A stretch of 64,000 nt of DNA. It comes from Phytophthora hibernalis. Its lineage: Eukaryota > Oomycota > Peronosporomycetes > Peronosporales > Peronosporaceae. The notes under the pieces were generated by a model that worked only from the letters and a program-made list of their open reading frames with translations, was not told the origin of the DNA and did not search any database. Both the position numbers and the translations under genes were made by a program. Positions 43,895 through 55,214 of the stretch are shown piece after piece (the first letter of the stretch is position 1; every line of letters begins with the position of its first letter). The stretch lies in contig JAAKBF010000171.1 of assembly GCA_012656075.1 (NCBI GenBank), positions 620,001 through 684,000 of the forward strand. Reading direction: 5' to 3'.

Positions 43895-44137
43895 TGTTAA
43901 ACGTCCAGGGGCGCCCCAGACACCCGGATCGCCGCTTGAGGTCAATGAAGTCTAAAGAGGAAGTGAGATTCTTCTGCCTTATCTCCCTGTGCTTCCACAC
44001 CCATCTCCTTACTCATCCTACGCTGTTCTACGTACACACGGACGCTACCTCTCAGTTTCCTCCGAGATGCTGATTCTGCGGTCCAGTGCAGCTGCGCGAC
44101 GTACTCAGATCAGATGCACTACCGAGTCATTTCAACA
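43895..44137 (-). repeat. Copia LTR (5' LTR of the minus-strand element)
   Basis: TGTTAAACGT at 43895 to TTTCAACA at 44137, followed directly by the target duplication CGGTT. Confidence 0.9.
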
Positions 44138-44455
44138 CGGTTGTCGGGAGCAAGCAGAGAACTACGAAGGGTATGTAGCGATATAATGGAATTAAGATGA
44201 ACCTATAATCGCCCTGGATGTTGCCGTTGTACCAAGCGTCAAGTCTTCTATTGATCGAGTCCAATTTGTCATTGGCGGGTAAGGTAAACGCAAATTTGTG
44301 TCATTGTCCGATTTGGACGCCATAAGATTGCAAGGCAAAGATCTGATTGTACATGCTGTCAGATGTGGGAGGGCAGTGAACGCAAAGCCTAGACGAACAC
44401 GCTTGGAGAAGATGAGAATTCTCCATCCTCACTCAAACGAGCAGATTTCGCCCTC

Positions 44456-44941
44456 ATGTGCAACGAAGACGCGCCGACGAATTCTGGTTTTGAAAAAGGG
44501 GCATTGCAAAGTGCTACTAATAGTGAGATTATCGATCGAGCTGGCCATGCCCGAACGATCAAAGCCGTCAAGCTTCAACATCGTACGCACAGTGTACTCG
44601 TTAGTTTGCTGTGGAATATGAAGCTGATGACTGAGATTTTTTATGAAGGCAAAGACATGCATGCTCTGCGTGTGATTCAAGCTGCCATGCTCGCAAATTC
44701 AAGAGGTCTAAGTGCGCGAGAGACAATGAAGCGTAAGTAGGTAGGAAGTGAGACGTACATTCTTTCTTCAAGCATGTACGACCAAAACGAGTAGCACTGG
44801 CATATCCTCCAGCTAGTCCTTTAAGTCGTTGCATTTATATTTTATTTAGTGCTATATCGACAACAGCTACAACGCCACAACACTGCGTACAAGTTACTAT
44901 CCTTGCGCGATGATGGCTCTTGGATTCATTTCGGGCTCTGA
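44456..44941 (+). CDS. Hypothetical small two-exon protein
   Basis: Exons 44456-44732 and 44850-44941, joined over a 117-base intron with a good donor (GTAAGT) and acceptor (TTTATTTAG), give 122 residues in phase. A segment such as LLWNMKLMTEIFYEGKDMHA looks like ordinary protein. No known domain. The upstream region to 44280 is also open in another frame and overlaps the split membrane-protein gene on the other strand. Weak call. Confidence 0.3.
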
Positions 44942-45378
44942 GTACTTGGCATATGATGTGACTAATATTGTCGTCGACAATTGCATCAACAGCAATCAGT
45001 GCCTCAGTCACTGGCATCAGGTGATTGATTGGCTAACTGGCACATTCAGCTCCTATGAAGCCGTGAATTGTGCGTGACGCTTTTAAGTAGGAAAAGCGAA
45101 TTCGATTCACCATAACGAGCCACTCGAGCGCGCCAAGAGGGATTCGGCGATTCGAAGATCGTGACTCCAGCTGAAGAAGATGCATCGTTGCGCTTGGAAT
45201 GTGCAATAGAGACCACATCGGCCATATCGTACTTTGTTGTACTGTGCGAATTGAATTATAATCAGGTAGGGTCGCAAATGCAAAGCGCAACATCGCATCG
45301 ATATGCAGTACTGACATAGGATGGTAATAACGAAAGAAAGAAGCACCGACGAGCATAAGCTTAAACAATCGAGTGGGT

Positions 45379-46330
45379 TTACCGAGGCCCCATCGATCTA
45401 TTATGATCCAAAGCTATTTGTTTCATAGAGTATATAAGTTGGCAAGTGTCCACCTTAGTTTTCTCGACCATTTTCAATACGCGTTGTTCTTCATTATAAA
45501 AAGCTGTGGATGCCTCTCTTGATGGTTTTAATTTTTCAAAAGTCAAAACCGCCGTTAGCACAACATCCTCGCGACATCGAACCCTCGAAAGTGCCACGTA
45601 GACGAAGGATACATTAGGAATTTATGACGAATGGAAGACAATTTTTGGGCACGTTAATCCTTGTACTTTATGAACTGTAATAGCATACGCCAGATGAAGA
45701 GGAATCCTCACGAAAAACAGTTAAATCGCTTGACGTTTTGCTCCAGCTCATCTTTCGAGGAACAATTGGCACGATGCTCGGTACGTCTGATAAAAAGGAA
45801 GGCCCGCTATATAAATCTGTTATCTGCACTAGGATTATTGGCAAGTCATCTTTACCAGGAAATATGAAGTCATACATGACGCCATTAGTGCCGTTACAAA
45901 ACCCTGCTGTTTGCTCCATATTGAAGGTCAAAAGGACGGGGCACCCACGGCCAGATCAACATATGTCCCTACAACTTTATCTCTGCTGCTATTTTCGGCT
46001 TCTTGTAACAAAGCATCAATTGTCTTTTGCTCAATATCACGTTGCTTTGCTAAACGTTTTAATTGCACGTTGTGTTTAGATCGGAGATGAACAATTGGAG
46101 ACGGACCTCCTTTCAGGCTGCGCAAGTTGGCTTCATTTACGTCTACATTCATGTATGCAATGTACTTCGCTGTTTTTGACCACGCGGGCATTTGAGTTTG
46201 TTTGCAATATCGAGTATTGAACAAGTCAACATCTGCTCTAGTAGAACAGGCGACTCAGAGCTACAAACCACTGAGGATCCGATTTTCCTCTATTCTGGCT
46301 CGTCAAGGTGCACACATTCGAAATAGACTC
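45379..46330 (-). pseudogene. Helitron helicase C-terminal half
   Basis: Three fragments in different frames: about 46220-45930 (AKYIAYMNVDVNEANLRSL, KRLAKQRDIEQKT), about 45930-45700 (PVLLTFNMEQTAGFCNGTNG, typical of the nucleotide-binding 1B/2B region of PIF1-like helicases in Helitrons) and about 45600-45380 with YVALSRVR, the closing helicase motif. Breaks are dense. Confidence 0.7.
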
Positions 46331-46339
46331 CCATATTTC

Positions 46340-47146
46340 TCACCCAAGACGCTGAATAGGACTCTTAATCTTTGAAAGTGGTGTAGACAGATAATACGGG
46401 ACGACAGGATCTAGTTGCGCAGAATCGCCAGTAAAAATCACATCTCTACCTCTAAATCTGACGTGGCTACATGTTGGCCAAATCTCTCTCATTCTTTGGT
46501 CAATCCAGAAAAGCATTCCGCACGAAATTACGCTAAACTCATCAATCACAACCAAATGAACATCAGCTAAATCATCTTGTAGTTTCTTCAATTTAGTCTG
46601 TCCTCCTTTCAGGGTAGAAAGTGGCACGTATTCTGATGAAAATGATTTGCGCGTGAATGAAGTCAGTTCTAGTGCAGAACATATAGTCCTCCCTTTAATA
46701 TTGAAGGCTGCCGTGCCTTGGTGTGCCAATAGTAGTACACGTTTGGAGTTTTTCCTAGAAACAGAATGTTCACCAAAAACATTCTGAACATATTTCACGA
46801 TATGTCGTATCAGCCAACTTTTGCCTGAACCGCCCTCTCCGTATACTATCATGTGTAATGGTTTACAAGACACACCATCAGCGCATGCATTAAAACGATT
46901 TCTTGACTGGCACATGGTCAACGCAAAGGGAATCCATTGAGAGTCATCCATTTCGTTTCCAATGCTTACGTCGTCAATTGTATCGCGTATCGGATAGCAG
47001 TAATGAATTCGAGGAACTTCATTTCCAATCATTGTATATCGGGTGTGTCTCACTTTTCGTTGTAAATTTAGCCAAGGTTTCACATAATTTTTAATAAAGA
47101 CTCGAGCCTTTTCAATATCATCAGTAGTATATTTGCGCTTTGACAC
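46340..47146 (-). pseudogene. Helitron PIF1-type helicase N-terminal half
   Basis: A continuous 268-residue frame. Walker A is YGEGGSGKSWLIRHIV and Walker B LVVIDEFSVIS, with the motif RGRDVIFTGDSAQLDPV (PIF1 motif III, Q/GDxxQLxP) near the end. These place it in superfamily 1B, as in Helitron RepHel proteins. The frame starts with MSKRKYTTDD, probably internal to the original protein. Confidence 0.82.
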
Positions 47147-47939
47147 CCAGCTTGTTGCCCGATGTTCAGTATTTGTTGCATTTTTTTATCATAAGTACCA
47201 TGTTGAATACCATATTCACAATCATTACTTTTTGCTTGTATAAACACACAATCCTGACGGAGACAACACAGTTGTAGTATGCTGAGCTCTACCTTCCTCC
47301 AATATGTTGATACTTTGATGACGCGAAATCAAGGCACTCGATTCCTGTCTAATTTCAGTCAGTAGGATCCTCTCTTTTGCTCGCGAGCAAACGCTTCTAA
47401 TCAATGTTCATCATATTCAGGTAGGTCAGTCAGATTTCGCCAGGTGGTATGGAGAAGCATTTCCGCAAAGCAAAAATAGGGTTTGTCGAGTCTGGCGACA
47501 CCCATGGTGTCCATTTTACAACGTGAGCCTTAGAACTAAGCTTAATACATCCATTCGAATCTGTCCATTCCAGATATCTGAATTAGTCCGTACAGTGGAA
47601 ACATCTCTCACACACTCGTATTTTTCAACGAACGTAGCAAATGTCATATCACAAAAGGGCGGGTGGTTTGGTCGGGCCATGTAGGCAGCCTCTATTGGTT
47701 ATATTCTAATAACGTTATCTTCAATACCACCGTTATTTAGAGCTTCCCAGTCCGATGGTTCTATCCGATAGTATCTCTGCGAATGTCTCATCACTTTCAC
47801 TGAGTGACCTGTCTAGATTTTCCATGAAGTGGTAACTCTCTCAGGAGAATATAAATTGCTTCTTGAGCACTAACTTCTCTTATAGATAAGGTAGCATTTG
47901 CAACAACGCTTCAGAATAGCATGAGTAGGTAGATTAGGG

Positions 47940-48176
47940 TCACATCATTTTATTGCCGCATGTAATGTTTTTGAATCTAATCGTGTCGGGTTCAGCTTTG
48001 CTAACATATGCTGCTGTGTACTCTGCTGCACCGAAGGCATTGCCGACTAATTGAATATCCATGTTCGCTCGACAAACGGAAAGAAGAACAGGTGAGTAGT
48101 TATTTATTGTGGGAACATCCCTTCTTAAGTGGAGCTGTACAGCTGGAACGCCATCTATCGATCTGTCAACTTCCAC
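47940..48176 (-). pseudogene. Helitron Rep, tyrosine (Y2) motif segment
   Basis: This short frame contains RRDVPTINNYSPVLL, then CRANMDIQLVGNAFGAAEY and YTAAYVSKAE. The two tyrosines three residues apart, followed by Lys, match the YxxxYxxK catalytic signature of Helitron Rep, which nicks and joins single strands during rolling-circle transposition. Confidence 0.75.
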
Positions 48177-48436
48177 CTCTCAATTCTTTGGGATACCAAA
48201 TCGGCAAATATTTGACTGCTTCCTACACCCCGAACCTGTCATGCAAATGTGCTGTTGAACGCGATGCACAACGCGGGATATATCACATTGCCAAGCATCA
48301 GTTTTACACGAAGGTGGTCTAGCAGAAATAATGTCGATGCTCTTTCCATTTTCACAAGTACAAGTTGCACAAGTACAAAGTTCTAGTTCCTTACCAATTT
48401 TTGCCGTAACCGAAATGAAATTATCAACGTAATTTT

Positions 48437-49196
48437 CTAAAATTGTGCGTCCAAGCTTCGATTCAGAAAGCTGCAATATATCCGGCGCATCTTTGACCCA
48501 AATGCGTGAATATGGGGTGAGCCTTGCTGCTGAAATTCTACACGCCAAAAAGTCGGAAATTTCTCCGATTGGTTTCGCGCAGCCACATTAAAAATATGCT
48601 TAAAGAAAGCATTAAATCTTCTGTTAAAGTGCCGCGCGGCGATGTCTGGATTCTCGATAAGATACCGCCTTCGTTGTTGTGAACTCAAGTTGCGTGCTTC
48701 TTCTAGAGATAAGGCCGAATTGCATGCTCTAAAAAATCGGGCCACACCATATCAGCAGCACTTAATGTCAAGAAAAAGTAGGCCACCGAGAGGGTAGCAC
48801 CCGGTTTCCCAACATGCTCATGACGTCGTCTCTTACACTTGCCCAGTATAAGCCTGTCCCCCTGACACTTCTAAAGAATGACTTTATTGAATCTAATAAT
48901 TGCATGGCAGCACTAATTTCTGTGCGTACGCCTTCAGAACAGCCATATGTATTTGTTTGCTCTGTTAGGTGTTCTGGGATGCTGATTCGCCGTACTAGAC
49001 CGTCAATCTGACGACGCTGGATCATATTCAGACAAAAATTGAAGTTCCTGTGGATAACGAATCGACGGTCATGCCACTTCATTAGATGAGCGCAGTAATC
49101 TGCCAGTTTATAATCGCGAGTGTGGTTTTCAATCATATCCAATGGACAATAACCGCCCTTGCCGTCGGGAAACAGGGTTGGATAGCCAGATTGCAT
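48437..49196 (-). pseudogene. Helitron Rep N-terminal domain with HUH motif
   Basis: Two frames joined near 48765. The upstream one (49196-48768) has GYPTLFPDGKGGYCPL, the typical start of the Helitron-like N domain, and YCAHLMKWHDRRFVIHRNF. The downstream one (48745-48437) ends in WRVEFQQQGSPHIHAFG, which holds the HxH metal-binding HUH motif. The breaks appear to be real decay. Confidence 0.8.
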
Positions 49197-49782
49197 TAGT
49201 GTATTTGTCGTGTACTTGTCTATTGGCGGCGCAATTCAGCGGTTGGATACAATGGATGGCCTGCGGCAGAATTCACTGCATTCAATAATTTTTCAGCTTC
49301 GGTAAGACCATCACTAGAATCGACCTGTAACTCAAATAAATCCTCAATGTCAATTGAAGTATTTTCTCGTCTAATTGGTAAGTGATTCAATCATATGTGC
49401 AGTAGATAGTGTATCCGCTGATTGTGATGCTCCTTCTTTCGTGCCGTCGTGAAATCTGCTCCTGCGCTTCTTCAGCTCCACGAGCAGCCGACTTCCTTCG
49501 GGCTAACTCACGTCGCTGGAACTGGGCCTTCGCTTCGATGCGCACTCGAAGTTCATTCTTGCTTCTCTTTCGTGCGGGAAGTTTGTCGACTTCTGGTGAG
49601 CGCGTACCACTGCCATCTTCCCCTGCAGCATCACTGTCTTTTGATTCAGGAGATAACTCGGAAAAGAGGAAGAACCCAGCGGTCATGACGATGTCAAGCA
49701 TGTACGAAGCTTCCTCTACGGGAAAGAAGATTTGTGGTACCAGAACGAACACGACGGGTAGGTGTGGGTGAATTAAAATCAA

Positions 49783-51229
49783 TATTACTATCAGTAGATG
49801 ATTGTCGCGTCCGGTTGAAAGCCCCAGCGTCCATTTGTGTAACTATGATGTTCGTTTGCAGTTGCGCCGAACGGACCTCTTTGAAGAATGATGCCTAGCC
49901 GGGTCTTCTCAACATGGCATTGAACTGCGTTGCGAGCACCTTTTGAGCTATGCTCAAATTTTATTCGACATATTCAAACGTCCATACAACGGCAAAAAGA
50001 CTGGTTGCATGACCTCAATCACAATCTTTCCACATTAGATCCGCTTGGATAATATATAACAAAGCCAATATTTCTTATCAACTACCCACATCTTGCTAGC
50101 GTCATCATAACGCATGACCGTAGATGGGGCAGGACTCGTCGTAGTACGACAGATCTTCCGCAGATCTTTCGCGGGGCAGGACTCGTCGTAGTACGACAGA
50201 TCCTCCATGTTGCAAGAGATGGCAGCACGAAGGCCGGTACTCCATGAACTCGTACCATCTGACGGGAGCGTCAGGCTGACGGTCAGCAGGGTGCTGTAGC
50301 CACCTGGGCACAAGTGATACCGGTATCAACGCAGTGGCTCGGATAGGGGGTAATAACCAATGCCGACTTGTTACGAAATTCATAAAATATTGGAGGGTTT
50401 GAAGCTAGTTAAGACCCCAATAAGGGGCATAAGGCCGTTCTGCTAACGCTATAAACCAATAAAAGTACCGTTTTAGGCCTTTTCTGAGGCTCCGGGTTTG
50501 AACGTCGACAATGCATCAAAGTAATTCTACCACTCGCTTTACCGGCCGTTCGTCGTTTAACGCTCCAAAGCTGGACAGGATTGTGATCCGACTCGCCGAA
50601 TGTTCCAGTAAAGAGTTTTTTGGCGTTTTTAGGCCCCAGGAAACATTACCATAAAAGTTAACCTAACCCATTTACATAACTTATAAATCGGAGTGCAAAT
50701 CAGAGTCTCATGATTATAGGGAGGCTTCGCCCAATTAGTATTGCAAACATTTGGAGTACTTATTAGCAAGATTCAACCCCTCAAAGGTCGTCAGACCTCG
50801 ATAGCACAAACAGCAACTGAAGTTTGATGTACATGTACTTGTAGGGTACAATTGCAAAATTGAACGGTATTGCGGTATTGCAGTCAGGGATTGACAGTAG
50901 GTTGCTGAAGTTACTGATGCGCTACTGGTTACTGGCGAACTACTGGTCAAATTACTGCAGTAACCAGTAATTGATATCCAGGATTTCATCAGTTGCTCGG
51001 CATGACCTTAAATCAACGGGTTCGACTAATTTGCTACCTTCCGCATGCTGCTTCTATCTATTGGCCCGGGTGCCCATATCAAAAGAGCGTCCGTCAGTCG
51101 CAATCGTCGTACGAAAACCATGTTCGTAGACCAAGACCGCGGCGGAGCCCGCGGTCTCAAACCAGGCATTTTACAAAGTCCAGCAACCACCACCCTCCAC
51201 CACCGCCCCTCTCCACCCGTACCCCAATG
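49783..51229. other. Intergenic stretch, no gene supported
   Basis: AT-rich and repeat-bearing. Includes two identical 30-base direct repeats (50126-50155 and 50173-50202) and a run of related ACTGGT/TTACTG units at about 50910-50975. The Helitron 5' end may lie within the first few hundred bases. Confidence 0.45.
50126..50202. repeat. Two identical 30-base direct repeats
   Basis: GGGGCAGGACTCGTCGTAGT plus ten further identical bases occurs at 50126-50155 and again at 50173-50202, with a 17-base spacer. This looks like a recent local duplication. Confidence 0.85.
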
Positions 51230-51928
51230 AAGTGTGCGAATCCTGACTGCTCCTGCGCGGAGCTTACGACGATGGACCCTTGTGTCGTGTGCGGAAAGGG
51301 GTGCAGAAACGATCTCTATGACGCAGACAACCTGTCTGAGCGATTTTGCAGTGCTTTCTCCGTCTATATGTAGAATACGAAGACCTCTTCGTCATTGCTT
51401 CAAGCTGAAATCGACCACGGTTCCCAAGAAATGATGGCCCCATCGAGCCAGCTGTCGACGACGGCTACTTCGCAAGAATCCGATTTGTTGAGCCAGTCCA
51501 GCAACACTGTGAGTTCTTCGTCATCGGTAGTGGATTTGACGACTGCTTCCGATGGTTTGAATGACGTTGATGCCTTCGGAATCCTTCTCGCAGTGCACCA
51601 TTTTCGTCAACTTGGAAGCCGACATGACGTCTGGGATGTGATACATCGGCTTGCAACACCATAAGAGACCAAGGAGGGTGAGGTCGCCACTCACGTGTGT
51701 TTGCTGTGCACACAGCAGAACACTTGCAACCCGTACGCGGCTTCGGACGAGTGTGAACGTGACCTACATCTCATTACCCACTCGACGAACGCCAGGGACC
51801 GCGTGTATGCACTTCATCGCGACCATCCGATCGGACAGGCTGAAACAACAAAAAGAATGAAGAAATCATCTCGCCAAGTTGATGAGGCAGTGGACGTGTG
51901 GAGCGGGCTCTCTGAATTTTCTTCCTAG
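51228..51928 (+). pseudogene. Cys-rich/BED-like zinc-finger protein fragment, probably transposon-derived
   Basis: From ATG 51228, MKCANPDCSCAEL and CVVCGKGCRNDLYDADNL form a Cys-rich module, interrupted after FCSAFS by a stop. A Ser/Thr-rich linker follows in another frame from about 51420. After one stop at 51663 the frame continues with EGEVATHVCLLC and a spaced pair of His residues (RDLHLITHST), which resembles a BED-type finger ahead of an hAT transposase. No DDE catalytic region follows within the window. The transposon assignment is inference. Confidence 0.4.
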
Positions 51929-53689
51929 AGGGCTCGATCAACACACAAAGCGCACTTCACGCACTATACGTCGCGCGCGATGCGCTGTATTCCCTGGGTC
52001 TTGACTAACGTGATTTCGTTGGACAGGGTGTTTGTGACGAAGTCGGTGAAACTTTCTCGCCCAAGTGTAAAGCGGTAGCCCAGAATTTGTCCTGCCTCGG
52101 GGTATAACCCCTGAACGCAGTTCCTTGAAACCGCGATTCAGGCAGGATGGTGTGGCACCTTGTGTAATCCCTATCGGCGTCAATTAAGTTGGGGAGCCTG
52201 GATTTACCACCAAATGAGTTGTCCAATACAAATAGGCCTTAAAAGTGTCGGGCGTAACGTTCACTATCTTCCCATCTTCAAGGGGCCGTGTCTTTGTGTT
52301 TGCTTGATTCTTGATATCCTGAAAACAGGTGCATTCCACCTACGCTCGCGGATCTTGAACCTGGATATTACTTGAAACCGATGTACGGCCTCACAAAGCA
52401 GGATGACCTTGGGCGCACATAATAATTTGCACGCTCAGGTATTTGCGTTGAAGGACAATCTGCGTCCTGGAACTAAAGTGCGTCCAAGGTCTTGCGACCA
52501 AAGGTACACTCCCTGTGGAGGATTTACACGGTATTCTTCTCTTGTTTTTTCTTCACTCGGTATTTGTGGGCACGGCGAATTCCGGGTACACGGATATGTG
52601 TGCATTCAGACTTTAGGCGAAGCGGGACTCCACATACAATACGTTTGCATGGGCGTTTTCAACTCCAGATTGGGTTAACCCGCTTGAGGACGGGGACGAT
52701 CTGGAAATAGTTTTGCGGTCAGAGTTTCAGGCCCTGTGATCAGTCTTCCAAATCTTAAGGGTCCATCTTAAAGCCTGCCCGCATCCGCTCCGCGGAATAT
52801 AGCCGAATTTCATGTTGCACTGCGTCATGTGCATAGCCAGTACCGATACAGTTTCAATAGCCAATCAAATTTCAGGATTATTCCAGGTCAGCATTCACTG
52901 GGTGACTCCATGAGAATATCGCGCTCAGTCCCGTGTCAACCGCCCCTTCCATTTATGGTCTGTCAAATAGGAAATATCTTCCGAAGTGGCACATCATGGC
53001 TGGACCAAAGACAAACGGGTCAGAGCCACGTTTGGAAGTATGGGCGGGTACGTGAGCAACTGCAGGTCTTCCGGCCGCAGATGAACATGCTCGAGGCAGC
53101 GTGGCAGCACGACAGGTCGATGGACGAGACGTCTGCGAGCCGAGGGTGTCACTATTGTGCGGACAAGGTCGGAAGAGCTGGGTGAGGCCACGAACTATAA
53201 GTTCCACGGGATGAAGGCTCGTTGTCATGCATCTGACCACAATGGAACTGTGCACGGTAGTAAAACGTTCGAGCGCAGTAGCACCTACCCACAATGTCTG
53301 AACGCAGGTGGTCCAAACTTGAGTGCAGGTTCCACGTCAAATTGCAGCTTTCCACATACCGTGGACTGCGGCGAACATGCAAACTTGGCCAAGCTACTTC
53401 CTACATTAGGTTCCAGCATAACAGCGGGTCGTCAATACCGCCGAAGTTGAACCGACGTGGAAATGGGCTGGGCGCACGTTCCGGTCTTCTTCATCGTGAA
53501 TCACTCCGCATCACATAATGTTTTCTTTCATTCTCAGCAGTCGAAACGTTCACATTTAAATGTGGGGTCAAGGCTTTTCACCCGCGCTCAGCATTCTTTT
53601 CATCTTATGTCACGGTCAGTCAGGTTCAGGTTGGTCAATCATTTCACAAATCCAGCGTTCTGCATCCAGGCATAATCATTCAAGGAGCA
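51929..53689. other. No gene supported; probable decayed retroelement DNA
   Basis: Only short open frames without motifs. The right part (about 53500-53689) directly follows, on the minus strand, the end of the Ty3/gypsy coding remnant, so it may hold that element's 3' untranslated DNA and LTR. I could not define LTR borders. Confidence 0.35.
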
Positions 53690-54639
53690 CTATGCTCTGG
53701 GGTGATCATCTCCCGCCTGCATTGCCCGGAAGCGAGCTCTCGCTCTAGCTCCTTGGTTGAACTCATACAGGAGAGCGCCGCAACTTAATTGTGTGACTGG
53801 TAACCACTGTGGCTCTTCATATCCTTTCCACTTCACGAGATATTCGCGAGTGCGTCGAGAGGTCCGAGTGCGCTTGTTCCAGCGTAAATCCAAAATCTTC
53901 TCAACTTCGTATTGATCGTTCGAGTTGTCCGGCTTCCAACTTCCTCTGGAAGCAGAGCGGCATCAAAATCATCATCTTCAGCCACTTCAATTTCCTCAAT
54001 CGGACGTTTACGGAATAAGGCTCTCGGCTTCAGGCGACTCACATGCACCCAAGGGTTAACCCGGTAACCAGTATTAGTAATCTTCAACTTGACTCGAAAG
54101 TCGTCGTGCATCTCGTCGATCCTGAACGGACCATGCCCCATGTGAGCCAATTTTCTGCTCAACCCGGTCTGACCTCTGGCGATGTACAGCCACACAGCAT
54201 CACCAACCTTGAAACCGGCCTTGATACGCCCGGACAATTCATTCCACTTCTGCGTCTGGCCTTCGGAGCGTAGATGTTTTGCCTTTATTTGGAGATCTTT
54301 AGCGCAAGGTTGAGCATAGCCATAATCACGTTGCAACTTTCGGCGCCACTCGTACGTGGTGCGCTCAGGCACACTGGAGGGCATGGGTCCAAGCACTGCT
54401 GAAACCGTGCCTTGTGCATCCCAACCATGCACCAAGCAAAATGGCGTTTCAAGTCTAGTAGCATCAAATGACGTGTTCAGCGCAAACATCAAATGCTCAG
54501 CGTGGTCGTCCCAGTCGCTCTGGTCTGATTCAGCAACGTCCGCTCGGACACTTAGCATAACCGTCTGGACCGAGCGTTCTTGCTGGCTATTAGCCTGAGG
54601 CTGATACGCCAGAGTCGCTCGTTGCCTGCTGCCAAGCAT
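53690..54639 (-). pseudogene. Ty3/gypsy integrase C-terminus with chromodomain
   Basis: On the minus strand 54639 downward encodes the last part of an integrase core (AYQPQANSQQERSVQTV, with the final catalytic-side segment), the HLMFALNTSFDATRLETPF helix and the GPF-type module (KVGDAVWLYIARGQ ... HGPFRIDEMHDDFRVKL). After a frame change near 53885, a chromodomain is clear: REYLVKWKGYEEPQWLPVTQL. This places it among chromoviruses of the Ty3/gypsy class. Reverse transcriptase and gag are absent upstream. Confidence 0.85.
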
Positions 54640-55196
54640 TTCCTGAATCGGGTGAATATCTGAAACCTACTATAATACATATACAATACGCACTAACTGT
54701 AAGATGTCCTTGTTAGACTGTAATTGTAAAGAAGAACTGATTGACAAGCGCTCAACGTTGAATATACTATTTCATATTGCTTTTCCATAGCCCCCACATA
54801 ATACATTCAAACTCAAAAGCTCATAAATTGCAGACCTTCTTCGTGCTCAGCGCGACTTTGTTTGTGTTGTACGGAATAGTTTGAAATAGACATCCAACAA
54901 GCGATATAACGGTCGAAAAATATTTTGCTTTGCAGTTGTTTTGGTCCTTATAATAACAACTCCTGCGATTTGTGTGCCTCATGATAAGTACAAATCGTAC
55001 AGCAGTACGAATAAATATAATCCTTGCACGAGTTACATTACTGATCTTAATAGAAATCCTAGGTAAGAAAGGCAGCTCGTGGCCAACGAATACGAGATCG
55101 GCTGGCTTTGGCACTATTGTAAAGTGTCTTTTTCCGTTTAAGTCTTGCAGCATGACATACTCAAAGGACCTACGCTAGCGCGCAGTCGTTCTGTTT
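54640..55196. other. Intergenic stretch with a dispersed-repeat copy
   Basis: No coding frame is supported. About 54,935-55,045 shares words such as TTTGCAGT, ACAAATCGTAC, AGTACGAAT and CTTGCACGAGTTA with 720-840 and, inverted, 57,925-58,020. Confidence 0.4.
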
Positions 55197-55214
55197 TTCG
55201 CCTACAACATCGAG

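Larger units (their letters stand above)
38831..44137 (-). mobile_element. Ty1/copia LTR retrotransposon with both LTRs and 5-bp target duplication
   Basis: The element is 5.3 kb in minus orientation. LTRs of 245 and 243 bases both begin TGTTAAAC and end TTTCAACA on the plus strand. CGGTT flanks both sides (38826-38830 and 44138-44142), a clean 5-bp target duplication. Order on the minus strand is gag with zinc knuckle, protease, GAG-pre-integrase, integrase, reverse transcriptase, RNase H, as in copia elements. After the 5' LTR, GGTTATGAGAG resembles a tRNA primer-binding site. The two LTRs differ at roughly 8-10 percent of positions by eye, so the insertion is not recent. Numerous stops and frame changes break the polyprotein. 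Confidence 0.93.
38449..44323 (-). pseudogene. Membrane-protein gene split by a copia insertion
   Basis: The 5' part is at 44323-44138 and the 3' part at 38830-38449, separated by the complete LTR element plus its target duplication. Removing the element and one CGGTT copy gives one uninterrupted reading frame across the junction. The 5' part starts MASKSDND at ATG 44323, needs one base added near 44285, and continues ...DAWYNGNIQGDYRFILIP then a hydrophobic stretch IPFVVLCLLP. The 3' part continues with VLVFILAIFARVLVSCVLF (a membrane helix) and ends ...LAWQRVVGIAF, stop at 38449. About 190 residues in all. I recognise no family. The insertion interrupts the predicted membrane segment, so the gene is inactivated. 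Confidence 0.65.
45379..49782 (-). mobile_element. Helitron (rolling-circle transposon), autonomous type, decayed
   Basis: On the minus strand the order is a charged N-terminal region, a Helitron-like N domain, Rep with HUH and Y2 motifs, then a PIF1-type helicase. This is the Helitron RepHel layout. Frames are broken many times and the stretch 47150-47940 has no long frame but still contains Rep-to-helicase linker residues (YMARPNHPPFCDMTFATFVE, about 47690-47640). The true ends (5' TC and 3' CTRR with hairpin) could not be located by eye, so the limits given are of the coding remains only. Confidence 0.8.

Noticed and set aside
50126..50202. Possible CRISPR-like repeat-spacer unit
   Set aside because: Only two copies with one 17-base spacer in a eukaryotic genome; a local duplication explains it.
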